Shown here: positions 8,092 through 17,118 of the stretch, piece by piece
Layout of the letters: each line of letters opens with the position of its first letter
Position numbering within the stretch: the stretch's first letter is position 1
Source: an uncultured Pirellulaceae bacterium
GTDB lineage: Bacteria > Planctomycetota > Planctomycetia > Pirellulales > Pirellulaceae
Length of the DNA: 38,434 nt
Direction: 5' to 3'
Assembly (NCBI GenBank): GCA_937967505.1
Contig: CALCJM010000074.1
Location: forward strand, 1-38,434
The notes under the pieces: model-generated
Told to the model about the DNA's origin: nothing
Database searches by the model: none
The model's input: only the letters and a program-made list of their open reading frames with translations
Program-made: the position numbers and the translations under genes

Positions 8092-9129
8092 CTACGCAGC
8101 GATACGCGGTGATTGAAGGGGCAGCGTTTCCGAGGCCGCGGCATCCCGGTCAAAATTGAGACGCGCGCGAATCTGATAGGGCTTACGACCACTGGCGGAA
8201 TAATAGATGCGCGAACAAACCTCACCGATCAATCCCAATGAAAAAAATTGCACACTGAGAATCACGGCGATCACACCAACCAGCAGCAGTGGGTTACCTG
8301 TCATGTCGGTGCCGGAAAAGATCTTCATGGCGACGGTAGCGACGATCGCCGCCGCACCACTGGCACCGACGTACATCCCCAATTTGCCAAACAGTTTCAT
8401 CGGGCTGGCAAAGTAGTCCAGCATAAACTTGACCGTCAACAGGTCCAACACCACGCGCGTCGTGCGACCAATGCCATATTTGGTTTGTCCAAACTGACGG
8501 GCGCGGTGGTTGGTGACCACTTCAATGCTTCGCGCGCCAAGCTGATGCGCCAACACCGGAATGAAGCGGTGCATCTCGCCGTGTAATTCGAGGTCCACAG
8601 CGATCTCACGGCGAATCGCCTTAAGCGTGCAACCCAGGTCGTGAATGGGAAAACGTGTGGTGCGTGAGATCAACCAGTTGGCGATTTTTGAGGGAATCTT
8701 CCGACTGACCAGATGGTCCTGTCGGTTTTTCCGCCAGCCGTGGACCAGGTCATATCCCGCATCAAGTTTATCCAACATCATCAAGATATCGCGTGGATCG
8801 TTTTGCAGATCGCCGTCGATGGTTACGATGTAGTCGCCCGTCGCGTTTTGAATGCCGGCAAACATCGCCGCCGTCTGCCCATAGTTCCGCCGAAACAAAA
8901 CCACTTTGACTCGCCGGTCCAACGCCGCCAGCCGTTGAAGTTGATCGGTGGTTCCGTCGCGGCTGCCATCGTCGACCAACATCAGCTCAAACGGGCGGTC
9001 CTGTGTTTCCATCGCGCTGATCAATTCGCGATACAGCAAATCGATGTTCTCGCACTCGTTAAAAATCGGGACCACGACAGAGACGAAGTTTTGCGCTGAT
9101 TGGATGGTCGTCATCTTGCTGCAATCCAT
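8092..9129 (-). CDS. Family 2 glycosyltransferase, polyprenyl-phosphate type (DPM1/GtrB-like)
   Basis: 345 residues. The N-terminal GT2 domain shows [11 protein letters not shown], the nucleotide-binding D-D-G-S-R-D-G-T (53-60) and the metal-binding D-G-D-L-Q-N-D-P (105-112). H-D-L-G-C-T-L-K-A and H-R-F-I-P blocks typify the family that moves a sugar from a nucleotide donor to a polyprenyl phosphate. Two hydrophobic helices lie near residues 255-310, anchoring it in the membrane, followed by an [16 protein letters not shown] tail as in GtrB/ArnC relatives. It therefore probably makes a lipid-linked sugar used outside the membrane. ATG at 9129 or ATG at 9114 are both possible; neither has a clear ribosome site. 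131 bp separate it from the upstream M50/HlyD-type gene. Confidence 0.9.
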   Translation of the reverse strand: MDCSKMTTIQSAQNFVSVVVPIFNECENIDLLYRELISAMETQDRPFELMLVDDGSRDGTTDQLQRLAALDRRVKVVLFRRNYGQTAAMFAGIQNATGDYIVTIDGDLQNDPRDILMMLDKLDAGYDLVHGWRKNRQDHLVSRKIPSKIANWLISRTTRFPIHDLGCTLKAIRREIAVDLELHGEMHRFIPVLAHQLGARSIEVVTNHRARQFGQTKYGIGRTTRVVLDLLTVKFMLDYFASPMKLFGKLGMYVGASGAAAIVATVAMKIFSGTDMTGNPLLLVGVIAVILSVQFFSLGLIGEVCSRIYYSASGRKPYQIRARLNFDRDAAASETLPLQSPRIAA

Positions 9130-9260
9130 TGCCGAAAGAATGAAGGGAACTCAAGGAACCGAATTGGATTGGCCGCCAGCGTATGGGAAAGGCTTTTTTC
9201 CGACAATAGCGGTCCCGAATCCAGCCAGCCTACAAGCGTTTTGGCGACATTTTTTCGGTG

Positions 9261-11486
9261 TTACAGCTCAAAGTGGAAGGTATGACACAGCTGACGCCAA
9301 AGACGGCGGCCCACGGTCTGGCTGCCAATTTTGATCTTGGCAGTGCCCGTTCCGCCGGAAAAAATCGGCTGGTATTCATCGGTGGTCACGTCCACGCTGA
9401 CGCGATAGGTCGTGCTTTGGGGAACATCCTTCCCCTCCGGTGAAGTCACCGACAACAAACCACCGCCATGCTTGCTGGACAACGCCGGCGGTGTCTCCAT
9501 CATTTTCACCGGTGAGAGTGTCTTGATCGTCGATCGCAGCAACCGCAACGGAGACTGATGCAATTGCAATTCGACCAACTGGTCAGCCTGAATGAACTCA
9601 ATCTGTTTCTGATCGATCGCCAGCACAGCGGTGAACCGGTCCAGGCGCGGAACAATTTGTCCGATTAGTGTTTGTGATTCGATCCACGCCCCTACATTCT
9701 TTCCTTCCAGCGGCGTGCCGGTCCAACGCTTCAACTCCTTCGCTGGCCGGTCATTGTCCCGCACGCGCGGAGGAGCCAGGAGGTACCCTGCCGCTGGAGA
9801 CTGGATGACCAAGCGCTTGTAGTCCTGCCTTCTCTTTCTCAGGTTACCCCGCGCAGTGGCCACGACCGCCTGGGATTCTTCCAGCCGAGCCCCGCGTCCT
9901 TCGTCTCCCCGACTGGATGCAAATTCGATCAAACCCAAATTCGCTTCAGCGGTGGCTTGCGTTGATACCAGTTGCACGATCTGTCGATTGAGATCGACCG
10001 AATCCAGCGATACCAACCGCTGACCGGCAGCAACGCGCTGATTGGGATCGACCCAGATATCTACCAGACGCCCGGGAACTTTGGCATAGATATTAATTGC
10101 ATTTGCCGGTTCCAGCTTAAAACTACAATAGACATGATGCGGGATCGGAAAAAACAGGATCGCGACGATCAATCCTGCAACCACAATGCCGGAGATGGCC
10201 AGAGGTGTCGGTTTCACAGCGGAGGTCCTTCCGGGAATCGAGAAAAACTTGATCAGTTGAACAACAGGCATGCCAATCAGCCCCCAGATCGCCATCATGG
10301 CGATCATCTGGCCAAAGATCTTGAACCCATAGGGCTCGAAGATGCCATACACGAACCAGAAAATCGAAAACGTAATCACCCACCGATAGGCGGCCGCCGC
10401 GACGCTGTACAGTGCGAATATCCATTGGTGGCGACGAGGCAAAAACGGATCTTCGGCCTGTTCCAGGCCAAGACACAGACTGCCAAAAAAATTCTGGAGG
10501 ACTTTGGTCGATTTGGAACGCAGGTTTGGAATCTCCAACAAATCCGACAGAATATAGTATCCGTCATATCGCAACAGCGGATTGGCGTTAAACAACAGTG
10601 TGCTGATCGAACAAACAAAAATCACATTCAACGCTACCTGATTGACCATGCCGGGGTGGCTGAACCACCAGACAAACACGGCAACTGCGGCGAGCACAAG
10701 TTCCACATACATCCCGGCAGCCGCGATCAACGCGCGCTGCCACTTGCTGTTCAGCATCCACGAATCGCTGACGTTCATATACAAACAGGGGGTAAACACC
10801 AACAGCATCGCGCCCATCTCATGGCACTGTCCGCCGTACTTTTTGCATGCCAGCCCATGGCCAAATTCGTGGACAACTTTCGTAATCCCCAACACCACAG
10901 CCAGCCACAGCCAGTTGCGGGACGCGAAGAACTGGTCCATTGACGGTAGTTTTGCCAAAAACATTTCAAATTGGGCGAACAACAACGCACCGGCCGAAAT
11001 CCACAATACCACGACCAGAACAAAAACTGGCACCGAGAAGAAGTGTCGCGTGAGCGGGTTGAGGAAGTTCAGCAAGTCGTCCGGATCAAATCCTCTGAAG
11101 CGGATCGCCATAATATTGGTCAGCGACTGGCGGAACCGGGCTGATCTGCTTTCTTCGGCGCGCTGCAACAACGCTCTGCCCTGATTGGTGGCGTCGGAGA
11201 CCAGCAGACCGCTGCGGTACAGCATGCCGACCAGCTGATGCAGCTCACGCATCGATATCTTTTGCGGGGCAAACCGGTATTCGAAATTCTGCCGGATCTC
11301 GTCAGGACAAATTTCCCCGTCCATCATCATCAACAAACGGTACTCTTCTTCCTCAAAGCGATAATATTTGAGCGTGAGAGGGTCTTTCACAACCCAATAC
11401 TGTCGGCCCTGCCAGGTCCGTTTGGCGGCGGTCAAGTCCGGGCGCACCCGCAGCGGCAGAGAGCGGCTGGCGCTGGAGGCCATCAT
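9261..11486 (-). CDS. PqqD-like / M50 metallopeptidase / HlyD-type fusion membrane protein
   Basis: Three blocks (numbering from the ATG at 11486). About 15-100 resembles a PqqD-like winged domain (YWVVKDPLTLKYYRFEEEEYRLLMMMDG). About 145-430 is multi-pass membrane with the zinc motif H206-E-F-G-H and the partner motif N-A-N-P-L-L-R-Y-D-G (300-309), as in site-2-protease-type M50 peptidases. About 450-741 is a periplasmic adaptor-like arm with a biotinyl/lipoyl hairpin (coiled coil around ATAEANLGLIE, then AGYLLAPP). Such fusions are common in Planctomycetota and are thought to couple peptide handling with efflux; the substrate is unknown. The frame extends to a TTG at 11576, but the first family-like residues start near RPDL, so I prefer the ATG pair at 11486/11483. 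No outer-membrane or inner-membrane pump partner is adjacent. Confidence 0.82.
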   Translation of the reverse strand: MMASSASRSLPLRVRPDLTAAKRTWQGRQYWVVKDPLTLKYYRFEEEEYRLLMMMDGEICPDEIRQNFEYRFAPQKISMRELHQLVGMLYRSGLLVSDATNQGRALLQRAEESRSARFRQSLTNIMAIRFRGFDPDDLLNFLNPLTRHFFSVPVFVLVVVLWISAGALLFAQFEMFLAKLPSMDQFFASRNWLWLAVVLGITKVVHEFGHGLACKKYGGQCHEMGAMLLVFTPCLYMNVSDSWMLNSKWQRALIAAAGMYVELVLAAVAVFVWWFSHPGMVNQVALNVIFVCSISTLLFNANPLLRYDGYYILSDLLEIPNLRSKSTKVLQNFFGSLCLGLEQAEDPFLPRRHQWIFALYSVAAAAYRWVITFSIFWFVYGIFEPYGFKIFGQMIAMMAIWGLIGMPVVQLIKFFSIPGRTSAVKPTPLAISGIVVAGLIVAILFFPIPHHVYCSFKLEPANAINIYAKVPGRLVDIWVDPNQRVAAGQRLVSLDSVDLNRQIVQLVSTQATAEANLGLIEFASSRGDEGRGARLEESQAVVATARGNLRKRRQDYKRLVIQSPAAGYLLAPPRVRDNDRPAKELKRWTGTPLEGKNVGAWIESQTLIGQIVPRLDRFTAVLAIDQKQIEFIQADQLVELQLHQSPLRLLRSTIKTLSPVKMMETPPALSSKHGGGLLSVTSPEGKDVPQSTTYRVSVDVTTDEYQPIFSGGTGTAKIKIGSQTVGRRLWRQLCHTFHFEL

Positions 11487-12134
11487 GGATGGGGAGGTCG
11501 GATCGGGCAAAACGAGCGCTACAGGTGTGCGGGAACTATTATCCGGAACACTACAGGAATTGCCCGACCGAACCAACGCGGGCTGGTGCTAGCGGGGCGA
11601 TGGATGGTGGCAGGCTGCCGGAACCAAGGGTAGTGGAGAATCAATGCCGATCACCCGAGCACCGGACGCTCAAAAAATGCCAGCCCTCACCTCCCACCGA
11701 CAGGGGCAACGGTACGTTCGCACAGCATAAATCAGCGCATAAAAAATGAAGGGTTCCAGCTCGCCGCCACCGGAACCCTTCTAAAATTGGCTGTCCGATC
11801 TGAAAAATTCATTCCAGTTCGGAGACCCACAGCCACTTAGCTTATCGGCCAGTAAACTGCCGTTCTCAATCAAAACTGGCCATATCCGGACAAACGATTT
11901 TTTTGTGGGGTTTGCGAACCAGGTGCGGAGATTCAATCGACCTAACCGCTACAAATTATTGGAATCAGCAAACATTTTCGCTCAAGTTCGCCCCGCGCGC
12001 GTCCTGAACCAATGCGAATCTTGCCAAGCCTAGCCCTTTTATTTTTGGTGGATTTGAAAGATGATATGGGGGAGCCTGATTTTCCCCTAACGGAATTGGC
12101 CCGCCCCTCGGAACACACCTACAAAGATACAGAC
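11487..12134. other. Long non-coding stretch between divergent genes
   Basis: About 650 bp separate the M50/HlyD-type start from the carA start. It holds one clear hairpin (11748-11781, listed separately) and AT-rich patches near 11880-11970 that could hold the carA promoter. GGGGGAGCC...TTTTCCCC at about 12068-12088 could fold in the carA leader. A frame in phase with carA opens at 12012 but is not needed for CarA. No other gene is supported. Confidence 0.5.
11748..11781. terminator. Strong hairpin with A/T flanks, orphan terminator
   Basis: GAAGGGTTCC (11748-11757) and GGAACCCTTC (11772-11781) form a perfect 10-bp stem with a 14-base loop. AAAAAAT lies on the left, and TAAAATT on the right, giving a weak T-run on each strand. 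It stands between two genes that diverge from each other, so neither needs it. It may end a small unannotated transcript, or insulate the two promoters. Confidence 0.55.
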
Positions 12135-13286
12135 ATGGCTGACGAAAAAATTGCAAAACTGGCCCTTGAAGACGGCACCGTTTACGAAGGAACCTCCCTC
12201 GGAAGCACCGGCACCACTTCAGGCGAAGTGGTTTTCAACACTTCGATGACCGGTTATCAGGAAATTCTGACAGACCCCAGCTACCGCGGACAGATCGTGA
12301 CCATGACTTACCCTGAAATCGGCAACTACGGGGTTAACGAGGAGGACATCGAAAGCTATCAGCCTCACCTAGCTGGTTTTGTGATTCGCAACCTTAGCGA
12401 CACCGCCAGCAACTATCGCTCCACTTCTTCCCTGCAAGATTATCTGACGAAAAATGGCGTGGTCGGTATCAGCGGCATCGACACACGTGCCTTGGTAAAA
12501 CGCATTCGTAGCGTGGGTGCCCTGAAAGGTGTCATCTCTACTGAAGAACTGGACGACGCGCAACTGGTCCAGATGGCCAAAGACTCAGCAGGGCTCGTCG
12601 GACGGGATTTGGTGAAAGAAGTTGTTCCCGAATCCAGTGCCGACTGGGACACGCAGCTTTCCGACTGGTGGCGTTTGCGACGCGATCTGGGTGCTGCCGA
12701 CACCACGTCGCAGCCGCACGTGGTTGCTCTGGATTTTGGGATGAAATACAACATCGCCCGACATCTGGCCGATCAGGGCTGCAAGGTCACCGTGTTACCG
12801 GGTACCGCGTCGGCCGATGAAGTGCTGGCATTAAACCCGGACGGCATCTTTTTGTCCAACGGACCGGGCGATCCCGAACCTCTGACGTATGCGATCGAGA
12901 CAATTCAGGCGCTGCTGGGTAAGGCTCCAATTTTCGGAATTTGCCTTGGGCATCAGTTACTGGCACTGGCCTGCGGTGCAAACACATTTAAACTGAAGTT
13001 TGGTCATCGCGGTGCAAACCAACCGGTTCAGGAAACGGAGACCGGAAAAATTGAGATCACGACACAAAACCATGGTTTTGCGGTCGATCCGGAATCCGTA
13101 CCGGAATGTCTTGAGATCACCCACTTTAATCTGAACGATCAGACCGTTGCCGGGGTTCGCCACAAGGAAGTTCCCGCCTTCGGCGTGCAGTACCACCCCG
13201 AGGCGGCTGCCGGCCCACACGACAGCCAGTATCTGTTCAAGCGCTTTCGGCAGCTGATTGACGAACACAACGTGGCGGTGGGCTAA
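12135..13286 (+). CDS. carA: Carbamoyl-phosphate synthase small (glutamine amidotransferase) subunit
   Basis: Supplies ammonia from glutamine to the large subunit CarB for carbamoyl phosphate, the precursor of pyrimidines and arginine. Starting at MADEKIAKL the protein is 383 residues, the usual CarA length. The N-terminal domain has S-G-E-V-V-F-N-T-S-M-T-G-Y-Q-E, diagnostic for CarA. The class I amidotransferase domain has nucleophile C270 in G-I-C-L-G-H-Q and the H354-P-E356 pair, matching the E. coli numbering (269/353/355) within one residue. The frame extends 41 codons upstream to 12012, but that part is not CarA-like. No strong ribosome site precedes 12135. carB is not in the window, so the subunits are encoded apart here. 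A diguanylate cyclase follows after 75 bp. Confidence 0.97.
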   Translation: MADEKIAKLALEDGTVYEGTSLGSTGTTSGEVVFNTSMTGYQEILTDPSYRGQIVTMTYPEIGNYGVNEEDIESYQPHLAGFVIRNLSDTASNYRSTSSLQDYLTKNGVVGISGIDTRALVKRIRSVGALKGVISTEELDDAQLVQMAKDSAGLVGRDLVKEVVPESSADWDTQLSDWWRLRRDLGAADTTSQPHVVALDFGMKYNIARHLADQGCKVTVLPGTASADEVLALNPDGIFLSNGPGDPEPLTYAIETIQALLGKAPIFGICLGHQLLALACGANTFKLKFGHRGANQPVQETETGKIEITTQNHGFAVDPESVPECLEITHFNLNDQTVAGVRHKEVPAFGVQYHPEAAAGPHDSQYLFKRFRQLIDEHNVAVG

Positions 13287-13361
13287 ATTGCAGTTTGGTC
13301 GATAGGTGATTATTTTTGCTTCGGTACAGGATGCCGGAGCAGTGCCCAAGTCCCTCTGAAC

Positions 13362-14237
13362 ATGCTTTTTGCCATGCCCAATGCGCTTCCCCCAGAGCTC
13401 CAACAACAGCTTTATCCGCAACTGATCCAGTTCATGCCGGAGGCCGTGGTTGTTTTTGACAGCGCCATGAAGGTGCAGTGCTGGAACCGGCAGGCGGAGA
13501 GTATTTTTGGCATTTCACGTGCGGAGGCGATCGGGAAAGACGTTTTTTCGATGCTCAACCGTGACGCGGAACAGACCGGCAATTCGCCATTTGCCACCTC
13601 TCAGGTCTGCCGACGCCACGGCGATCAGAAATCGATCTTCGTTAGATCCGCAACGGCATCCATTGAGATGAATGATTCCCGGTGGACGGCAGCGTTTTTT
13701 CTGGATGTGACTTCAGAGCAAAACGAGGTCCGCCAGTTGACCCGTGCGGCATCCACCGACCCGCTCAGCGGCCTGCTGAACCGGCGAGGGTTTCAGGAAC
13801 AGTTGGAACAAAATCTGGATGGGAAATTGACATTGGCGATTGTCGATGCAGACAATTTCAAAAAGATCAACGACACCTACGGCCATGCGGCAGGCGACCA
13901 AGGCGTACAGTTTATCGCGGGCACCCTGCGGGAGAGTTTCCCCAATGCCGTCTGTCTTGCCAGACTCGGCGGTGACGAATTTGGTATCGTAACCCGCACC
14001 ATGCCTGAGGATCAAACTGACGCCGCGTACCAGAAATTTTTACGGCGCGTTTCAACCGGTATCGCCGGCAGCATCACGCCAGATACCAATCTGGCCTTGA
14101 CGGTGAGCGTGGGAATTGCCGTCAGTAACGTGGCTGGTACCAGTGCGCGAGAACTGCTGACCACCGCCGACCGCGCACTTTACGCTGCCAAAGAAGCCGG
14201 CCGCAATCAAGCCATCAAACGCGTAATCAACGTCTGA
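13362..14237 (+). CDS. Diguanylate cyclase with N-terminal PAS domain
   Basis: 291 residues. Residues about 18-120 are PAS-like (PEAVVVFDSAMKVQCWNRQAESIFG, then AIGKDVF), a small-molecule or redox sensor. From 130 the GGDEF domain begins with T-D-P-L-S-G-L-L-N-R-R-G-F, followed by D162-A-D-N-F-K-K-I-N-D-T-Y-G-H. The active loop is L-G-G-D-E-F (202-207), intact, so cyclic di-GMP synthesis is expected. The RxxD inhibitory site normally just before GGDEF is absent (VCLAR instead), implying no classical product inhibition. There is no membrane segment, so the protein is cytoplasmic. ATG at 13362 or 13374 are both possible starts. It could share a transcript with carA, though the functions are unrelated. 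Confidence 0.93.
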   Translation: MLFAMPNALPPELQQQLYPQLIQFMPEAVVVFDSAMKVQCWNRQAESIFGISRAEAIGKDVFSMLNRDAEQTGNSPFATSQVCRRHGDQKSIFVRSATASIEMNDSRWTAAFFLDVTSEQNEVRQLTRAASTDPLSGLLNRRGFQEQLEQNLDGKLTLAIVDADNFKKINDTYGHAAGDQGVQFIAGTLRESFPNAVCLARLGGDEFGIVTRTMPEDQTDAAYQKFLRRVSTGIAGSITPDTNLALTVSVGIAVSNVAGTSARELLTTADRALYAAKEAGRNQAIKRVINV

Positions 14238-14370
14238 TCAGCATCAACCTCCAAGCCACACGCAGCGCAACTGTCATACGCTTCAACAACCGGTCCGTCT
14301 GGTTCAACACAAAAATTCCGCTGCGGTCCAGACTACGCACACCGCATGCAAAAATACGCGTCCTTTATTC

Positions 14371-16440
14371 TCACACTGTTTTTCTTGGCTGCACCTTGGT
14401 CCGCCCCGCAGCCAGAACGGGCACCGGGCAGTCCAGCGATTCGGCAACCGCCCTGAAAAATTCAGCTTCCGCCACAGTAATTTCGTGATCAAATGTAATC
14501 AACACAGCCGCCGCGTGCAGAAACGTCTTCTTTAACTGCGGCGAGGCATGATGTAATTTCAACATGCACCCATCCAGCTGCTCAACCTCCCACGATTCCA
14601 GCTGAGCCGTACTTTGTGCCGCGTCGCCGAATCCGGCGATCTGCATACCAAGCCGATAGGCCTCCAGCACAACGGCGTCGTCCGGTTGAACGTTGGTTTC
14701 CAGCACACTGCCTGATACGCTTGCCGACGCAAACGCCGACAGCATTAGCTCAATCTCTTTTTTAACTTCATTGGTGCTGGTGTATTTGATTTTGGGACTT
14801 TTTCGGTACTCAAATCGCCGGTCCAGGTGCATCAGTAAATGATGTCGTACCACGAACTCAAACAGACTGGTTCGGCGATCAAGTTTCACCAGTTGCTGGA
14901 CCGTATCACGAAACTGAAGGTACTGCTTGGCCGACAGATCAGCCAGCGCCCCTTGAATCAACTCCATCACCGGCAGCCGGAAGATCAAATGCAGCCTGCC
15001 GACAAGATTCATCAGCTTATGCGTTGTTTCCAGCGTCGCACTGTTCTCCTGCCGGGCCAGCAATTCCAACTGCTGATCCTTGAGTGCCGGGACATCGCTG
15101 GCCAGCATCGCAAATGCGACGCAGCGCGCGGAAAACGGATGCCGTGCCGCATGCAGAATCTCATCGGGCAGCTGACTGATCAGCGCGCGCGAGCGTTGCA
15201 TGTCCTTTCGATCCGGGGAACCAATGGCCGTCAACAGAAAGATTGGGTCAATGGGGAATCGGTCAATGATCGCCTGCGGAAATAACTTTCCTAACGGGCT
15301 GATCATGCTGTCCTGTTGCGGTTGTCCGGACCGCGCCGCGTCACGTTTGGCAGCGCGTTGGTGCGCGATTTGTTGACGCATATTAAACCACGCCGCGTAA
15401 TCACCATCAAAATCGGGTTCCAGTTTTAGGATGCGTTTCGCCAGCGGCGGATGGGTGGCGAACACACCGGCGAAACTCGACTTAAAACAGCTGGCAAAAA
15501 ACATATGGCTCAGTTCTTCCGCCTCTTCGGACTGGACCACCGAACCGCCTTTGGTGGCCGCAATAACCTTCAGCGCACCGCCAATCCCCTCAGGGTAACG
15601 GGTAAACTGCACCGCCGATGCGTCGGCCAAAAACTCGCGCTCGCGCGAGATCGATGCCTTGATCAGCCTTGCAAAAAACTGGCCAATGGAACCGAACACC
15701 AATAACGCAATCGCGATCGCCAGAAAAAAACCTCGACCGCCGTCATTGTCATTGCGACTTCGGCGACCGTGGCCAGAGACTCCCATTGTCCGCAGAAAAA
15801 AGTATCCAATCATGGCGACCATCTGGATCCCGAACAACACACCGATCAAACGCACGTTCATCCGCATGTCCCCATTGAGGATATGGCTGTACTCATGAGC
15901 AATGACGCCCTGAAGTTCGTCACGGTTGAGCAAATTCAGGGTGCCTCGATTGACGCCAATCACTGCATCGGCAGGAGAGAACCCTGCCGCAAATGCATTG
16001 ATCCCGGGTTCATGTTCCAGCACATAAACCGGCGGCACCGAGATCCCCGACGCCAACGCCATTTCCTCAACCACATTCAACAACCGTCGCAAATCTGGAT
16101 CGGTGGTAGACTGAGGAACACGGATACCGCCCATCTGTGCGGCGATATGATGGCCACCGGAACGCAGTTCGGAAATTTTGAACAGGCTTGCACCACCAAT
16201 CACAGCCAGGTTCAGCAGTGCCACAAGGCCCAGCAACCACGGATGGAATTGGACATGTACGCGCGAGTATTCCGATCGGTCACCGGTGTCGCCGCCCGCT
16301 TCGGCCGGAACGCCAACGGCCATGCCCAGTTCGGCCACTACGTAAATCCCCAAAATCGTCGCACCAATGGCGGCCAGATACATTAGCACCAGCCATTTGG
16401 TCTTTTTGCGACGATGCTCTTGAGCTGCAAAGAAGTCCAC
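14371..16440 (-). CDS. M48 family metallopeptidase (HtpX-like) with TerB-like C-terminus
   Basis: 689 residues. Two N-terminal membrane helices (about 16-38 and 67-88) precede the zinc site H182-E-Y-S-H, and two more follow (about 198-216 and 238-256). The third ligand region is E-R-E-F-L-A-D-A-S-A (267-276). ATHPPLAKRIL closes the peptidase domain, as in HtpX/Ste24-type enzymes that degrade membrane proteins. A long soluble C-terminal half ends in a helical region (TFDHEITVAEAEFFRAVAESLDCP) that looks TerB-like. The gene lies 8 bp after lemA on the same strand, a pairing common in bacteria, suggesting an envelope quality-control module. HtpX itself is only about 290 residues, so this is an enlarged version. 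Confidence 0.9.
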   Translation of the reverse strand: MDFFAAQEHRRKKTKWLVLMYLAAIGATILGIYVVAELGMAVGVPAEAGGDTGDRSEYSRVHVQFHPWLLGLVALLNLAVIGGASLFKISELRSGGHHIAAQMGGIRVPQSTTDPDLRRLLNVVEEMALASGISVPPVYVLEHEPGINAFAAGFSPADAVIGVNRGTLNLLNRDELQGVIAHEYSHILNGDMRMNVRLIGVLFGIQMVAMIGYFFLRTMGVSGHGRRSRNDNDGGRGFFLAIAIALLVFGSIGQFFARLIKASISREREFLADASAVQFTRYPEGIGGALKVIAATKGGSVVQSEEAEELSHMFFASCFKSSFAGVFATHPPLAKRILKLEPDFDGDYAAWFNMRQQIAHQRAAKRDAARSGQPQQDSMISPLGKLFPQAIIDRFPIDPIFLLTAIGSPDRKDMQRSRALISQLPDEILHAARHPFSARCVAFAMLASDVPALKDQQLELLARQENSATLETTHKLMNLVGRLHLIFRLPVMELIQGALADLSAKQYLQFRDTVQQLVKLDRRTSLFEFVVRHHLLMHLDRRFEYRKSPKIKYTSTNEVKKEIELMLSAFASASVSGSVLETNVQPDDAVVLEAYRLGMQIAGFGDAAQSTAQLESWEVEQLDGCMLKLHHASPQLKKTFLHAAAVLITFDHEITVAEAEFFRAVAESLDCPVPVLAAGRTKVQPRKTV

Positions 16441-16448
16441 GTTGGATC

Positions 16449-17054
16449 CTAAAACTCGACTTTCGGTGCATCACGTTGTGCTTCTTCGTCCACTTCGAAC
16501 AACTGGGCCGCAGAGAAACCAAAATTGCGGGCGATCATGCTGGCAGGAAACAATTCAGACGCCGTATTGAAGGCCGTGACTGAATCGTTGTAACTCTGCC
16601 GGGCAAATGAGACCTTGTTTTCCGTCGAGGTCAACTCTTCCTGAAGTGCCAGCATGTTTTCATTGGCTTTGAGATCAGGATATGCCTCGGCCACCATCAA
16701 CAGTCGCCCCAGGGCTCCATTTAGATTCGCCTCGGCAGAAGCCAAGTTATTCATGGCCGATTCGTCACCGGGGCTGGCCGCAGCGGCAGACGTGGCACTA
16801 ACCGCCGCAGTACGCGCCTCGATGACGGCTTCGAGTGTGTCTTTCTCGTGAGACATATAGCCTTTAACGATATTTACCAAATTGGGAATTAAGTCGTGAC
16901 GGCGTTTGAGTTGAACATCGATTTGCGAAAAAGCATTTTCATAGCGGTTGCGCAATGTGATCAGTCGGTTGTAAATCCCCATCGCCCACAGTGCAATCAA
17001 CACCAAAATGACGATCGGTATCGCGAGTATTCCCAGTATGTACATTAGTATCAT
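16449..17054 (-). CDS. lemA: LemA family membrane protein
   Basis: 201 residues with one N-terminal membrane helix (about 3-25) and then Y-N-R-L-I-T-L-R-N-R-Y-E-N-A-F-S-Q-I-D-V-Q-L-K-R-R-H-D-L, the LemA signature, followed by I-P-N-L-V. The rest is a helical bundle with the usual A-Y-P-D-L-K-A-N block. The C-terminus faces the outside of the inner membrane in this family. The molecular role is unsettled; it is often co-transcribed with an HtpX-like M48 peptidase, exactly as here, with an 8-bp gap. Two start codons (17054, 17045) are close together, without a clear ribosome site. Confidence 0.95.
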   Translation of the reverse strand: MILMYILGILAIPIVILVLIALWAMGIYNRLITLRNRYENAFSQIDVQLKRRHDLIPNLVNIVKGYMSHEKDTLEAVIEARTAAVSATSAAAASPGDESAMNNLASAEANLNGALGRLLMVAEAYPDLKANENMLALQEELTSTENKVSFARQSYNDSVTAFNTASELFPASMIARNFGFSAAQLFEVDEEAQRDAPKVEF

Positions 17055-17118
17055 TGGTTTGTTTTCCAGTTAATAAAGCCGGAGTCAACGGGCTCTGGCA
17101 ACGAAATCCATCCGATTT

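Noticed and set aside
9972..10943. 323-codon plus-strand frame opposite the M50/HlyD-type gene
   Set aside because: His/Gln/Asn-rich composition typical of antisense translation of a membrane protein; the minus-strand frame has HEFGH and matching domains.
12068..12088. Riboswitch or attenuator in the carA leader
   Set aside because: Only a weak GGGG/CCCC pairing; no leader peptide, T-run or known pyrimidine/arginine element could be seen.
12012..12134. N-terminal extension of carA to the ATG at 12012
   Set aside because: The 41 extra residues do not resemble CarA; from 12135 the length and catalytic residue numbering match E. coli CarA within one residue.
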